A stretch of 64,000 nucleotides of DNA from Agapanthus africanus (Eukaryota > Streptophyta > Magnoliopsida > Asparagales > Amaryllidaceae). A program made the position numbers and the translations under genes. Below the pieces are notes generated by a model, which saw only the letters and a list, made by a program, of their open reading frames with translations, had not been told where the DNA came from and made no database searches. The first letter of the stretch is position 1, and every line of letters starts with the position of its first letter. Location: positions 142,991,988 to 143,055,987 of the forward strand of contig JASDDO010000001.1 of NCBI GenBank assembly GCA_030015575.1, in the 5' to 3' direction. This document shows, one piece after another, positions 13,184 to 25,800 of the stretch.

Positions 13184-15314
13184 TGTTGGAGATAGTGCCC
13201 TCATAGTCAATTATTGGATCACAGGTACGTGATTGCAATGATTGCGGAGGACCTATCCCGGGAGGACAGTCTTACTCGAGATGATAGTATACTATCTGGT
13301 TTGCCTTTATCAGTCGTGTACATGTTCAGGTGATTGATTGCATGTTACACTTTGATAGAGCCCTTAGGATCTTGCTTTACTACCAACTGTATGATGGCGA
13401 TCATATACGTGAGAGTTGGGTAGTTTAGATGCATATCCTTAATTGTGGTCCCTAGTCGTGGGAGTTTCGAGACAGGGCATCGATACTCCGGAGTAGACTA
13501 GTGTATACAGTCGAGACCCCGACAAGGGGCGGTGGCCGGTCTCACAAGCCACTGGTGTCAGTTGGATCACCTAAGATGTATACAGGTGCTCATTGGGTTA
13601 TGAGTACACCGGACAGGACTCGCCGGGAATCTGCTAGTTAGTACTATACCTATCGTCAGATAGCAGTTCCCTGGTGACGTGTGTACAGGTTAGTTCATCG
13701 ACCTGAGGTCGTCATTTGTCTCGTGTGAGTTCCCACTGTGCTTTGATTTCTACCCTACCACGGCTCAAAGGAGTCGTGCAAACAGGTAGCTTTTGGGTAC
13801 AGTCCCGAGCCATATGGAGGCACGTGAGCGGATCGGCAGGGGATTCGTCTCTCCCGGTATTGGGGGCGAGATCGTGCTGTGTCTAGGAGAGCCATTACAC
13901 ATAGCCCACGGCCGTGGCAGGAGATTTACTGGTAGGTACTCCAGTAGTATCTCAGGGTGTTTTTGGGCTTCACTCCGACACGACTTATACTGCTTCTGGG
14001 GGTCTGACGTTACTAGCCCCCTAGGCGGATATACGATACTCATTGACGAACGGACCGGACTGTATATACATTGTCACTGTTAGGCTCAGTAGGGTTTTCT
14101 GGATGAGTTCATTCATCGGCCACCCTTGAGTTTGCTCATCAGTCTCCCTTGAGGTCAGTCTGTGGGCAGCCGTTACGCATAGCTAGTGCAGCTGACGGTT
14201 TGTGGTTAAACCCACTGCCAGGGTACTGACGAGTCATTAGAGTCCCCCACAGACAGTTTTCCAAGTTTCGGGCGAAACGTTGTAGAGGCCGTATGGTTTT
14301 ATGGCAGGGTTCGGAAAATGCACGTGCGTTTACGCACGTGTCAGTTTTCGGGCAGATGATACTGGTCGGCTTTGGTTTAAGCCGGATCCGAGTATTATAT
14401 TGAGTAGGTATAATATCTTTGTCTCAGTTGCATTTGTATTCGGTTGTAATATAAATGCGGGTATTTTTATACAGATACGGGGTTATCCTGAAAGTCGTTT
14501 CAGGATCACTTTTGGAAGTTGCCAGTTTCCAGTTTTCTATCAGCCGTCTTTTAACATTTGGTTAAAGGCGGATTTATCTTTTCTTGGATGAGAGTGAGTC
14601 GTGCTTCTAGAAGGTTCTAGAAGATTCTAGAATTTGTGACAAGGCTTAGTGACTCATGCTTTGATTTCATTACATTCTTGTTTTGCTTAAGATCTTTATG
14701 CTTTGCTTCTTGTCTTCCTTAGGATATTTAGTGAGAAGCTTTTTGCTTAAGGTCACCACTTGCTCCTACGGTCACCTCCCTCCATCATATAAAGTGGCCG
14801 GCCCTCTCTCTCCTCCTCACTACACTTGATGTTTCATTTTGGTTAGAAAAGATTATGATAGTATTCGGGGTGTATGGAATTTTACAGTTCATTTCATTCC
14901 ATCACCCGATTTCCACGGCAACTTCATTAACCGATCGTCCACGGATTTGGACGAAGTGAGACAAAGTCATCTACTCATTCTCTACATCAATTCTTGGTCA
15001 TCTCTTTTAGCAAACTTGACGATCGAGTTGCCTCGAGTCAGAGGCGGGAGCCCGTTTAAAGAATCGTCGATGTGGTGCCACCTCGACGAGAAGATCGGAG
15101 ATCGACGAGATCGGAGCAGCCGCAACGGAGCGTGGGATGATGGTTAAAGAACGAAGGACTCGGATCGTTTGGTATAACCTTTCTACACTCTTTACAGTTT
15201 GTTAGTTTAGCAATAATGGCAGATCCGGGTTAAAGTATACGATAGCGCCAGTTTAAAAGTTTTTGTTCCGCATTTGGCGTCTGTAGACTGCCGGGGCGCT
15301 AGCGTAGACTTACA
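13184..15314 (+). repeat. Element B, 3' LTR
   Basis: A 2131-bp copy of 5646-7776 with about a dozen substitutions by eye and no length change. It is followed directly by the GGACG target-site duplication and the second arm of C. Confidence 0.95.
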
Positions 15315-15319
15315 GGACG

Positions 15320-18300
15320 ACACATACGTCACGAGAAAACCGCATCTTATTTAAAAAAGAGAAGAGGAGAGAGAGAGAAGTTTTTATATATTTTTGCGGT
15401 TTTCCCCAAAAATCCAGAAATCTCATAGAAATCCAAATCTCAAAATCATAAGTAACTATATGATAAGTGTCGGCATATGCCCATAATACTGCATGATAAC
15501 ATGAAAATATGAATGCATGAATGTCTAAGCAATGAATATCATGTCTGTACTAATGTCAGAGAATAATCACAATATTATATATGTCTAGTTGTTAACTGAT
15601 TCTATCCATAAAAGACAATATGATCTAAAGTGTATGTGACATAGCAATTACCGATGATGATGTGTGTGAGCCGGCAAATAAGTGTGCGTAGAATATGCGC
15701 ATCATCGGTAATAGTGCTGGTGTCCTAACAGGTAAAGTTTATACTGATTATAGCAACATATAAAAGAACATGCACCATGATGATTACAGTATGAATGTAA
15801 ATACAGGTGTGCATTATCCACTCCTCTGCGAGATACGAGTACAACTACCACTATGTGAGTCGAACCTAAACCAGTGTCCATCTAACATCCTAAGGAACTA
15901 AACCTAATAGACTAGTCAGTAAGAAACTAGAGTCTACCTAAGGTCTGAATCAATATCTCTAATAGTCAGCGATCCCGCCTCAATAGCGTCACGTACGTAG
16001 TACGGCTTCCTCGAATCAAGAGTGCGGATCAATCATCAAATCTAAGCCTCGTACGGTAAAATCCATCGTACGGCATCCCAATATCGGGGTACGGTCAAGT
16101 ATCTCCTAGGTGTCTCCTCATTCGTATAATGTCATCATCAACACATCTCATGATCAAGGTTCTAAATTGTGATCGCATATATCAATCATATATCATTGCC
16201 ATCATGATAAGCATCATTAGTTTATCCTCAGAAATATCATGTCATCAAGTCACACCTATACGATATCGACATCAGGTCACACCTATATGATGTCGTAATC
16301 AAGTTATACATATATCATATCGTGATCAGTCACAAGTTACAGTCCGGGTACTATTCTAGCGTCCCATGTTCATCAATATCACCACTACTCTTTATAATTT
16401 ATATGTTCATGTTCATTATCTCATTCTCTAATGATCCGCTAACACTTTAGTACGACTGTATAGTCAAGAATCACGGCATCAAGCCCAGTTATACTGTTTC
16501 ATCATGCCTCAAATATCATATCACATCAATGAATCCCATATACGTGTTGTATATATATATACACACCTATACCTAGTTTTATGTATATATACACATACGT
16601 ATACTCCATGTCGAGTTTTAGTGTGTGCGTGTGTGTTTCTATCAGAAACCTACGAACCTTTCCCAAAGTATTCATCCTCAGGTATGGTTTTCCTAAATCA
16701 GTCTAGTCCCGCCTAGGGTCATTACTAGGGTCCTGCTCAGTAAGAATCTAGGGTCACATCGGGTTTCCTAATGTCAATAAGTACTATTCCTATCCTACGT
16801 TGCGGGGGTGCTAAACGCCATCCACCCGACTTCCCCCCGTAGATATACATCTACTCACCTGGTCCATGTCTGCCGAAGACAGTGTCGCCATTCTCCTCTT
16901 CATCGCCCGCAGCCCACATGAGGGGTACCTAAATGCAAGCATATAAATAGCATCGTAAACCGAATCGCATACAAAAGTCAAACGATACAAGGAACGAGCA
17001 CAGGTTAAAACCTATGTCCCGTCCCCGCAAAAGAACCAAATATCGCTCGATATCGGCGTACAAACTCCGATGGATCGAGATAACATCATCAAACAACTTG
17101 TAGTTTTAAAACACATTACTTATACCATAAAACACGATTAAATCCATCGAAACCCTAAAATCTATCAAACCGTCCAATTTCGCAAAAACCCGAAAATGCC
17201 AGTATACCGTTTTTCATCAAAAATTGACATTTAAATGAAAATAATGGTTATAAAACTCATTATATAGCATAACTAGACTATACAAACCGTTACTATATTT
17301 TTATTACACAAATTTATATTGATTTGAAATTTCTAGTTTGCAACATTTAACAATTTTCAACATTTTTCAAGCAAAACACCACAATTCCACCATAAAACAT
17401 GATTTTGCATGAATTAATGTCTTAAATTACAATTCATGATGATAATGATATAATTAAACCATAATTATAATTTAAATCCCTTTTATATAGAAATTTCCAA
17501 AATCTAGTTTACAAAATAATAGCATTTTATTACTATTTTTCCAATTATCAAAGTAATCTAGTGATCAAACTAAGTTTTTCATTCAATTAATATGCTAATA
17601 TTCTCATTAAAACTACCATCTAATGATAACAACCCAAATTAGAATTTTATATTAACCACAAACACATTTTGCAAAAACCTAGTTAGCTAATTTCCTAATT
17701 TAAAAAGATTTTAAATGAAAATTTTACAATTCAACAACCATGCAATATTTTCCAATTCTAAAAGTGTTAAACTAACTATTATAACCCTAATTAATTATTA
17801 AAAACCCTAACTTGAATTTACAACCCTAACTTGCATTTTAAAAATTAAACATAGAATTAATATAATAAATCTAATTATGCTTTAAAAGAACATTTAATAG
17901 AAATAATTCAAAAAAGAAAGATTTATACCTCCACAATCTCATGTCCAAACTTGAAAATGAGCCTAAAAAATACATGCTTTCCCACTCCAAAATCCATGTA
18001 AAGAAGAGTAGAGAACAAAGGGTATGAAATAATTAGGATTTTGTGGAATTTAATTTGAATTTTTGATGTGTTTTTAATGAATTTTGGATAAAAATGAGGT
18101 GGGAAAAGGGGAGGGGCAGCCATGGGGGGTTGTGGCCGGCCTTGAGGGAGTGAGGGAGAGAAAGAAATGATTAAGAAAAAGTGTAGAAGTTTCAAGAGGA
18201 GAATTATCACTTAAAGGTCTTTTCATGGTTTATTTAATTATTTATTTATTTGTTTACTATAGCAACTCAAGAAAGCTCTAGAAAATAGGAAAAATTTGCA

Positions 18301-18654
18301 AATAAATTTTGCATGATACACACTAATTTCTAATATGCCATGGTTCATTTTTACAAATTAAAACCATTTAAATTTGTAATTTACACTAATTTAGTGTAAA
18401 AATAAAGCTTATGTTAATATTTAAAATAATTAATTTAGGAAAAATATTTTATTAAACTAAAAATTTATAAGTGGCTAAATAAACACTATTTACTAGTAAT
18501 TACATAATTAAAATAGATATTTTAAAATTTATAATGAAAACAATCACGGTTTGGTTTTACGAAAAATACATTTTACTTTACCGAAAATCCTAAAATTCAC
18601 TTAAACACTTTTTTTTCTTTTAATTATTTATTTAATTATTTTTAAAATGTTACA
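15320..18654 (-). repeat. Element C, second arm (LTR start side)
   Basis: The complement of A-type LTR positions from the middle to the start. Landmarks are the GCGGTTTTCCCC block (15390-15410), matching the complement of 4280-4305, and the terminal TGTTACA at 18648-18654. It is AT-rich from 17100 to 18650. A 95-codon open frame at 17923-18210 on the minus strand lies in the region matching the CT-rich part of the A LTR and is not supported as a gene. Confidence 0.88.
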
Positions 18655-18659
18655 GTGGA

Positions 18660-19886
18660 CCCGGTAAGGTATCCCGGGGCAAGAAGCGCGTGATGACGAC
18701 GATGTGAGCCTGGCAGGGGAGCACTACCTACCGGTGATTTTACCCGACGCGTCGGATATCCGGAGGATACCGTCGTGGTCTTGAGATGGATGGTAGGGGC
18801 CGGTCTGGACTGACGGCGCCCTAGATATTGTGATTGAGACATTGAGATTTCGAGATATTGAGGTACATAGACTGTGATACAGAGATATCGAGATATTGGG
18901 GTTACGTTTTGTGCCGATGCTAGGCACTGTTTTATGCTGATTTCATTTATGATATCTCATTTTAAAAATACAAAGGAAATCTCACTAGATTATGAAAACG
19001 GTTTCTTCATTTACATGTATTCTGTTTTCATGCATTCATACCTCATTCATATGATATATTGCTACCTGAGGCACTGACACGGGCACATGAGATTACACTC
19101 GGGTTAGATATTTACCCTAGCCTTGTTATAGGTTGCATGTTATATATATAATTGAGGATTTATTATGATCATTGACCTAGGTTGCGTTATTTATGCGATT
19201 TCTTTCCGTAGATGTTTTTCTATTCACGAGTTGGCAACTCACCCCCGTTGTGCCCCAGTTTCTTGCAGGTTTGCCGTACAGGTTTCTTTACGGCTTGCGG
19301 GCATAGTTTCCTTCGGGTGATTTGCTAGTAGGTGGGTTTACTTGTATCGTACCCCCCATTATATAACTTGTATATTATTACTCTGTTTTATCTAGAAGTT
19401 CCATCAACCAAAACATGTATTTACTTTGAGATAGAGACCGGTGATGTTATTCCTTCGACCTTAGAGTCGCGCGTTATTTTTCTGTGGTTTTCTTGTGGTT
19501 TTGAGTTTCCTTTGAATTTTAATCCTCGCCGTTGGCGTTGTATATTATATTGCTTGTGTGGTTGTGACCGTCGATTGACGAAGAGCTAACTCCCGCTTGG
19601 GGATGCCTTTTTATTGATTTCGTATACTATTCATGTTGTATCCCGTTTGGGAGCCAGTATTTTCAAAGGAGACTCTGCCGAAATTTTTCAGGAAATACTT
19701 TATGTTTTTTAAAACCGCACAACTCGGCTTATGCTATTAAAACTACTTGATTTTAAATTGGTTTTCCTTCACTCTACTACTTTTCTTGGTTTGGATTTCT
19801 GGGCTTTCGGTTTACTTAGATTACGTACGCCTCGAGACGTTCGTAGTTTAAGTGCCGGTCATGTTCCGTACTTTCAGGTCGTGACA
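18660..19886 (+). repeat. Element A, 5' LTR, second part
   Basis: Continues the LTR exactly where 4439 stopped. With the first part it gives 4522 bp, equal to the 3' LTR. It ends GTCGTGACA at 19886. Confidence 0.95.
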
Positions 19887-19890
19887 AAGT

Positions 19891-19903
19891 TGGTATCAGA
19901 GCG
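19891..19903 (+). other. Element A primer-binding site
   Basis: TGGTATCAGAGCG starts five bases after the LTR end. It is of the initiator tRNA-Met type, with a final G instead of the C seen in the other elements. Confidence 0.88.
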
Positions 19904-20668
19904 TTAGGTTTTACCTTTGGTGCGTAGGATGACCCTTGGTTGATGGAATAGGTGACTAAAGTAGAGTGACGTACCGTGGGTATGTTCCGCGGCATACTTA
20001 CGATACGCTACTCCACTTAAGAAGCCTTAGGATGTACATTTTTTTGTTCAATATTATATTCATTCCTGATCTAGCCTCATCAGTACCAGTTTTGGTTTTG
20101 CTGCCATGATTACGGGCAGGGAGAGCTACAGCTAGAGTTGTGGTCAGCACGAGCTCGTCACGAACGAGGACTGACCAGGGCGAATTCCGGCGACACACGA
20201 TTACGGAGATGTATCTTTTTACTGTGTTTCCGCGCCACGAGCGTTTGGCGGATCGCCTTTTTGAGGTTACTCGGATGTGCTGATCGATACTAGAGGATTG
20301 AACCAATGATAGAGGCCAGCCGGATTTTGATGACCGTTAGTGTATTGCTTATTCATGATGGTCGAGGCACTGTTCAGCGTGCAGACGAGCGAGCCAGCTA
20401 TTGCTGCGAACAACGAGATATCGCTCCAGATGTTGGATCTATTGCGGTACGAGTTGTACTAAGAGATGATAGAAGGTCGCTAGTCACCCGAGGATGAATG
20501 ACTAGGACATGTGGTTCTTTCGCCTACCCCGATACGAGGTCATCAGATAGATTGATTCCAGCTAGAAACGACTTCACGCGGAGACGTTGAGAGTCGACAG
20601 AGACGATCGAATGTCAGAAACCTATTATTCCAAGTTTAAAGTAGTCGGAAAGACATGCAGACAATTCT

Positions 20669-20835
20669 ATGGTCCCTCTAGAAGAATGAAACCCTAACTC
20701 GACTTAATAACCGTGTGAAAGCCTTTGAACCTTAGGGTTTGCGGCAGTTCCACGGCGCCATTAGTGAGACTTGGGTTTGCCCTTCTACGGCTGGACCATC
20801 GATACTGTGGTATGTACTCGATACTATTAAACTGT
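20669..20835 (+). repeat. Block shared with the leader of copia element G
   Basis: About 165 bp collinear with 53437-53605 at roughly 75% identity by eye. Anchors are ATGGTCCCTCTAGAAGA at the start, CCTTTGAACCTT in the middle and CTTCTACGGCTGGACC near the end. Finding one block in two unrelated element classes implies recombination or capture. Confidence 0.8.
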
Positions 20836-21753
20836 GCCCAAGATGTTGAGCCCTTGGGGGATTATGAGGTTTTGACAATCGATTGGATGGTTCGACTTAA
20901 TTCGGATGCTAGGTGGTGGGATGCATTTCTTGGGAGACTCCCGATACGAGGATAGCCGTTGGAGCTCAGTCCATGCAGCCGCGACGAGACGAGTCTAAAG
21001 CAGACGACATTAGAGAAAAGTGAAGTAAGATGTTCGTACCAGATCTAGATGAGATGACGTTCCACTCCGCCGACATCAGAGATGCGATGCGCATGCCGAG
21101 GCATGGTACTTGGATTTACCTTCCAGAAGGAGTAGCGATGAGTATGCAGTCGTTCCAGAGCAAAATGAAGATATAGGAAAGGACGATGACTTCCGGACAG
21201 TTGGCAGAGACGAGACATGGAAGAGACCGTGAGCAGGATTCCTTCTAGGACACTGCTGCAATGATACTTGCACCTAGGATCAGAGGTGTCCTGTACATTC
21301 AGAGAGCCAGAGGCCGACGCCAGTGATATGCTGTCTTACGAATGGTCGCGATGATTGACCGAGAGATGACCAGAGAAGTGCCAGAACGGAATCATCCCCG
21401 TTAGCACACCTGACAGGGCCGATGAGCCGATGGACCGAGAGATTGGTAATTCACAGTGAAGACCTTGACCCAGGAGTGATCATTGTTACGCACACCAGCA
21501 GGCCAGAGTTCATGATCATCGACGAGACGTCCCACTAGTGACTGCGACAGTTGGCCCGAGATTCTTAGAGGATGCGCTTGAGCAGTACTATTCCGCCATT
21601 ATTGATTTCGATGTTTTGGGTGATTTATTCGCAAGATTTGATTTTGATGATTGAGGATTTACGATCTTTGCATAGTGTTGCACTTGATATCATTTTCGTG
21701 CTTTGGTTTCACATGTTTGTGATTTTACGGTTTTAGACATTTGAGTTGATTTT

Positions 21754-22207
21754 GTGCGTATATACGCACACGATTTGGTTCCTGCACTCTGTATTGTTTA
21801 TATATGCTTGCAGTGCAGTGATACGCCTTTTGTGCACTTAGATGCACTGGACTTCGATTTCGATTGTGATACTCGATATTTGTTTTGTGCACCTTGTGCA
21901 CCTGATTTGATTTTGCGCATGTTCGGCGCTTGATATTAGATTTCATGATTTCGTGCATAATGGATGCTCCTGGTTTTGGGTTTTCGCGCATGTTGAGCGC
22001 ATGTCTTGAGATGCGATTTTGGTGCACACCAGATGCACTAAATCGAGATTTTTTTTTCGTGCATGTCAGATGCACCTGATTTGGCTGTCAGGCACACACG
22101 TTGCCTACGACAGATGCTTTGTGCACACCCGATGCACTTAGATCTTATTTCTGTGCACTTGTATGGCACGTATATGGATTTTTATTTGTCGTGCGCACTA
22201 GACGCAC
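21754..22207 (+). repeat. Array of GTGCA-type hairpins in the A interior
   Basis: At least eleven short inverted repeats follow each other at about 30-60 bp spacing. They start with the perfect palindrome GTGCGTATATACGCAC (21754-21769) and GTGCACTTAGATGCAC (21832-21847), continue with GCGC...GCGC (21986-22000), and end with GTGCG...CGCAC (22191-22207). The arms vary between units (GTGCA, GCGC, GGCA, GTGCG) but each unit stays paired. A further hairpin with CTGTGCA/TGCACAG arms lies near 22525-22552. Confidence 0.8.
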
Positions 22208-22872
22208 GTAGTATTCATACGCGTATTTTGGGATTGATTTCTTATAGAGCAGTACGTTTTTTTATGATAATTGCGATGTGTTTTCGTACTAAGCAGGACT
22301 AGTCAGAGGAGAGTACCTGAATGTATTTTGCATGCATTGATAGCTATTGAAGGGAATTCCAAAAAGCGAGCTATAGTCTCAGTATTTACCTACGTGTCTG
22401 ATACGACACGAAACGTTTAAAACATGGAAACCCTTCTAAATTGTTTCCCAAAACGGCGGAACGTACATTTCAAACAAAATGTATATATGTATACGATTAT
22501 TTTCTTATGATAGACGTCCGCCACTGTGCAGTGTTATGCGCATTGCACAGCGACTTTAAGAGATTTGGCATGCATTTCCTTCAGATATTTACATACATAG
22601 ATTTGATATTTACGTGTATAGTTTCGAGTTATATCATATTGGTTTTGTATTGGATTTGACATTTGTGTCTTTACCATGACTCCGATGATTGCGGGATGCT
22701 TGACGGAGTTTTGATTTTGAGTTATATGCTCATTTTTCATGCGCATGCGCTGCGCTACGATTTGTTTGATGTATTTATGATTTCGGAGCCCCGACGACTT
22801 GATGGTTTTGGTTAGATGTTTTTTTGTATTTGGAGGGAGTTTGAATTTAAATTCGGGGACCGAATTTCTTTA

Positions 22873-22884
22873 AGTGGGGAAGAT
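22873..22884 (+). other. Element A polypurine tract
   Basis: A purine-rich stretch (AAGTGGGGAAGA) lies immediately before the 3' LTR, the expected plus-strand primer. Confidence 0.85.
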
Positions 22885-25800
22885 TGTAGCGTTTTGAAAA
22901 TCGTTTCGGTGATATTTCGGAAAATCGGTAAAATAAGAGGGTTTTTTGTAAAAAGTCAAAATACAAATATCTTATTATAAAAATTAAATATACATATTCT
23001 AGCTATGTAATTGCTAGTATTTGGTGTTTATTGAGCCACTGGTGAAATTTCAAATTTTCTGAAAAAAAATTATTTTATTATTATTTTAAGCCGTCACTAA
23101 TACATTTAATTAGGGAAAATTACAAATTGGAATGAGTTGAAACAAATTTTGTGCATCATAAAACATTAAATAAAATTTTATCATGTGGTTTTTGAAATGA
23201 AATCGTTTGCCAAAACGGTTTAGAAAATATTGAAGAAAAAGGCTTATTTTGTGAAAATAAAAGGGATTTGGTGCATATTGAATTGGTGTTTGGTGTTCAT
23301 TGCTTTACACACACACACACCACCTCCACCTCTCCCTTTTTCTGGCCGAAAATGTGCTTTCCCAATCCCCAAAGTTGTCCCCACTTAAAGAAAAAGTCAA
23401 AGAAAAGAAAATGGAATTAATAAAATGGGGCATGACTTTGTTGACTTGGAAATTGTATCATTCTTTCAACCCACACTCTCTCTCCCCTCTCCCCATCCCC
23501 TAGCCGAGCCCCCCCTCTCCCCAAATCAGCAACAGCCCTCCCCTTGTTCTCCCCTCTTTCACCACAAAAAAATTCCACAAAATGCCCAAAAATCAACACA
23601 AAAATCCCACAAAATCAAAATCCAATCTCTACCCATTTCTTCTTGACCTATTCTAGTGTGGATCATGGATCAAGAGAGCAATTTGGAGGCCAAGATTTTG
23701 GTGCTAGGTCTCTAATTTTGTGAGGTATAATCTTAGCATTTTGCATAAGTTATTGTTTGATTACTTCAATCTAGCTATTATGTGTTTAATTAGGAGTTAA
23801 TTGTGGTTTTGATATTAAAGATTTAACTTTCAAGAAAGGGTTTTGAATGCAACTTAGGGTTTTATGATGTGAGATTATGGTTGTGTGATATTTTTGACAT
23901 ATTAATGTTATGCTAAAACTAACCTAGTTGCTAGTTTACTAATTGATGCTTGAAATTGTTAAAATTGGAATTTTATGCAAACTAGGTTTTGGAAATTTAT
24001 TGCAAATGTTAGACTAAAAATCTAATTAGGTTTTTCATGACTTCATTAACATTATTAAGTGTAGTTTAATACTTTAGATCATGCAAATCTAAGCTAGATT
24101 GTAGTTTGTGCATTTTTGCTATGAAATTGTTAAAATTTAGGTATTTTGTAAACTAGAATTTTAGGGTTTTTGGAATTTAATGAGATTAAATTATGGGAAT
24201 TGTTTTTATGACTTATTTAAGATATTTAGTGAATATTGTGGCCTCTAGATTCGTTTATACATCGAGTTTTGTACTAAAACGGTGATTTGTGCTTGCTAGA
24301 TTTTCGGGAAAATGACTTTTTAAGTGAAATTGGGGTTTTTGTGAATTTTAAGTTATTTTATATTATAATTAGTGCTTGTAATTGTACAAATGAGTGTGTT
24401 GGGAGGTTTCTCGATGGTTTGGCGTTTGTACGCCGACGTCGAGGGTTTTTGGGTCGATTTGTGAAGGCAACCATAGGTTTTGACATATGTGGGATTCGTG
24501 TGTCATTTTGGTCATGTGTCGGATTTTAATACGATACGATGCGTTGTGATATGTAGGTACCCCCATGTGGACTTCGAGACGAAAAGAAAGCGCGTGGCGA
24601 CGTCGGCACCGGCGAGCGAGGACCAGGTGAGTAGATTTATATCTACGGAGAGAAGTCGGGTGGATGGCGTATAGCACCCCCGCAGTCCGTAGTGTAGCTC
24701 ATATATATATGTTTATATAGGTGTCTTATGATACGAGAATGTTCATTCATGTTATGTTTATGTGTTCATGGAGTACCTTTGGGTTAGTTGCGAAACCCTA
24801 GAGTAGTTGTTATACCCATATACGCATACACAGACTTGCATACTTTACTTTCTTGTGCGTAGATTGGGATGTGTATATATGTATATATGCGTGGGTATGG
24901 GACTATGCATATGTACATTCATATACACATGCATGGATAATGAGGATGTACTTGGGATTTAAGATGAGTCGATGAGATTTGATTTGAGGCCGTGAGATCG
25001 GTGATATAGCAGGGTTCGTATTTGAGATACGACATGACGTTGTAACGGGTCTTGACGTAGTGTTTCACACACGTGCATGCATACTTAGGCGGTATCAGTA
25101 TTGTACTAGACGTAGATCAGTACCCCGATCATGATATTTGATAAAGAGGATACCAGGTGAATAGTATGATGAATGTGATATTGGCCCGTACCCAGATTTG
25201 GGATGCCGTACGCCGGATTTACGTACGAGCTATATTGATGATTGATCCGCACTCTTGACTTGGGATGTCTGATTGTAGATATGGTATCGGATATGATATT
25301 ATTGAGGCGGGATCACCGACTAATATATATATACAGGTATGTATATGGATCGACTCAGATGTTAGGCGGTTTCCTTATCTGTAGTCCAGCTTGTTAGCTT
25401 AGCCCTTTAGTTTAGTTTAGTTGTTAGATTAGATTCGATTCTTACCTATTTCAAAAACTAACGAATCGTAGGTATTTTAAAAGACAGCCCAAGGGATCCT
25501 ACGGATATTTCAAAAGACGTATCTTTTCATAAAAAACACCATAGCCCCTATTTTCAAAACCCCATGATTCGTGTTATTTCAAAAGGCACCATTTGTAGGA
25601 CTTATATTAGATTAATGCAGGTTAGTTACAGTTGCGTCTTGTATTCAGCTCCCGCTTATTATTGTGGTTCACTTCGCATCGCATACTTATGTTATAATTT
25701 CTTATTGCAATGTTGATATCATATTGTTAGGACACCAGCACCATTACCGATGATGCGTATGTACCACGTACACTTACTTGCCGGCTCACACACATCTTCA

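Larger units (their letters stand above)
5646..15314 (+). mobile_element. Element B: Ty1/copia retrotransposon with near-identical LTRs and a decayed interior
   Basis: Two 2131-bp LTRs (5646-7776 and 13184-15314) begin TGTTGGAG and end TTACA, and GGACG flanks the element at 5641-5645 and 15315-15319. An iMet-type primer site follows the 5' LTR and a purine tract (AGTGGGAGAT) precedes the 3' LTR. By eye the LTRs show only about a dozen differences, suggesting an insertion of a few hundred thousand years at most. The interior of about 5.4 kb is far more decayed than the LTRs: only scattered copia polyprotein traces remain and there are many breaks. The leader resembles those of E and G, placing B in the same broad copia group (Angela/Tork-like by the better-kept E). 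It was probably moved by proteins of an autonomous relative. Confidence 0.93.
4440..18654 (-). mobile_element. Element C: inverted solo LTR of an A-related family, split by B
   Basis: The piece begins TGTCACGACCC, the complement of an A-type LTR end, and finishes AATGTTACA, the complement of an A-type LTR start. The arms 4440-5645 and 15320-18654 together give about 4541 bp, close to one A LTR. GTGGA flanks it at 4435-4439 and 18655-18659. Only one LTR is present and no interior, so it is a solo LTR, the usual product of recombination between the two LTRs of a full element. It is clearly more diverged from the two A LTRs than they are from each other, so it belongs to a sister subfamily. It inserted into an LTR of its own kind in the opposite direction. 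Confidence 0.9.
19887..22884 (+). mobile_element. Element A interior: non-coding LARD-like domain
   Basis: A 2998-bp interior without protease, reverse transcriptase, RNase H or integrase. A weak gag-like trace can be read around 20860-20960 (an ARWWDAF stretch, similar to the WW motif of plant gypsy gag proteins). The rest shows no protein similarity that I recognise. It contains a block shared with the leader of copia element G (20669-20835) and a dense hairpin array (21754-22207). The purine tract AAGTGGGGAAGA precedes the 3' LTR. It looks long non-coding and old in design rather than freshly broken. Confidence 0.75.

Noticed and set aside
19891-19903. Sequences resembling part of tRNA-Met (also at 7778, 27593, 38661, 52899, 60877)
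   Set aside because: Each is only a 12-14 bp primer site beside an LTR end; no cloverleaf can be formed, so none is a tRNA gene.
20306-20955. Open frames in the A interior as a possible accessory gene
   Set aside because: Short, in different frames, and overlapping a weak gag trace and a block shared with G; no support for a functional gene.
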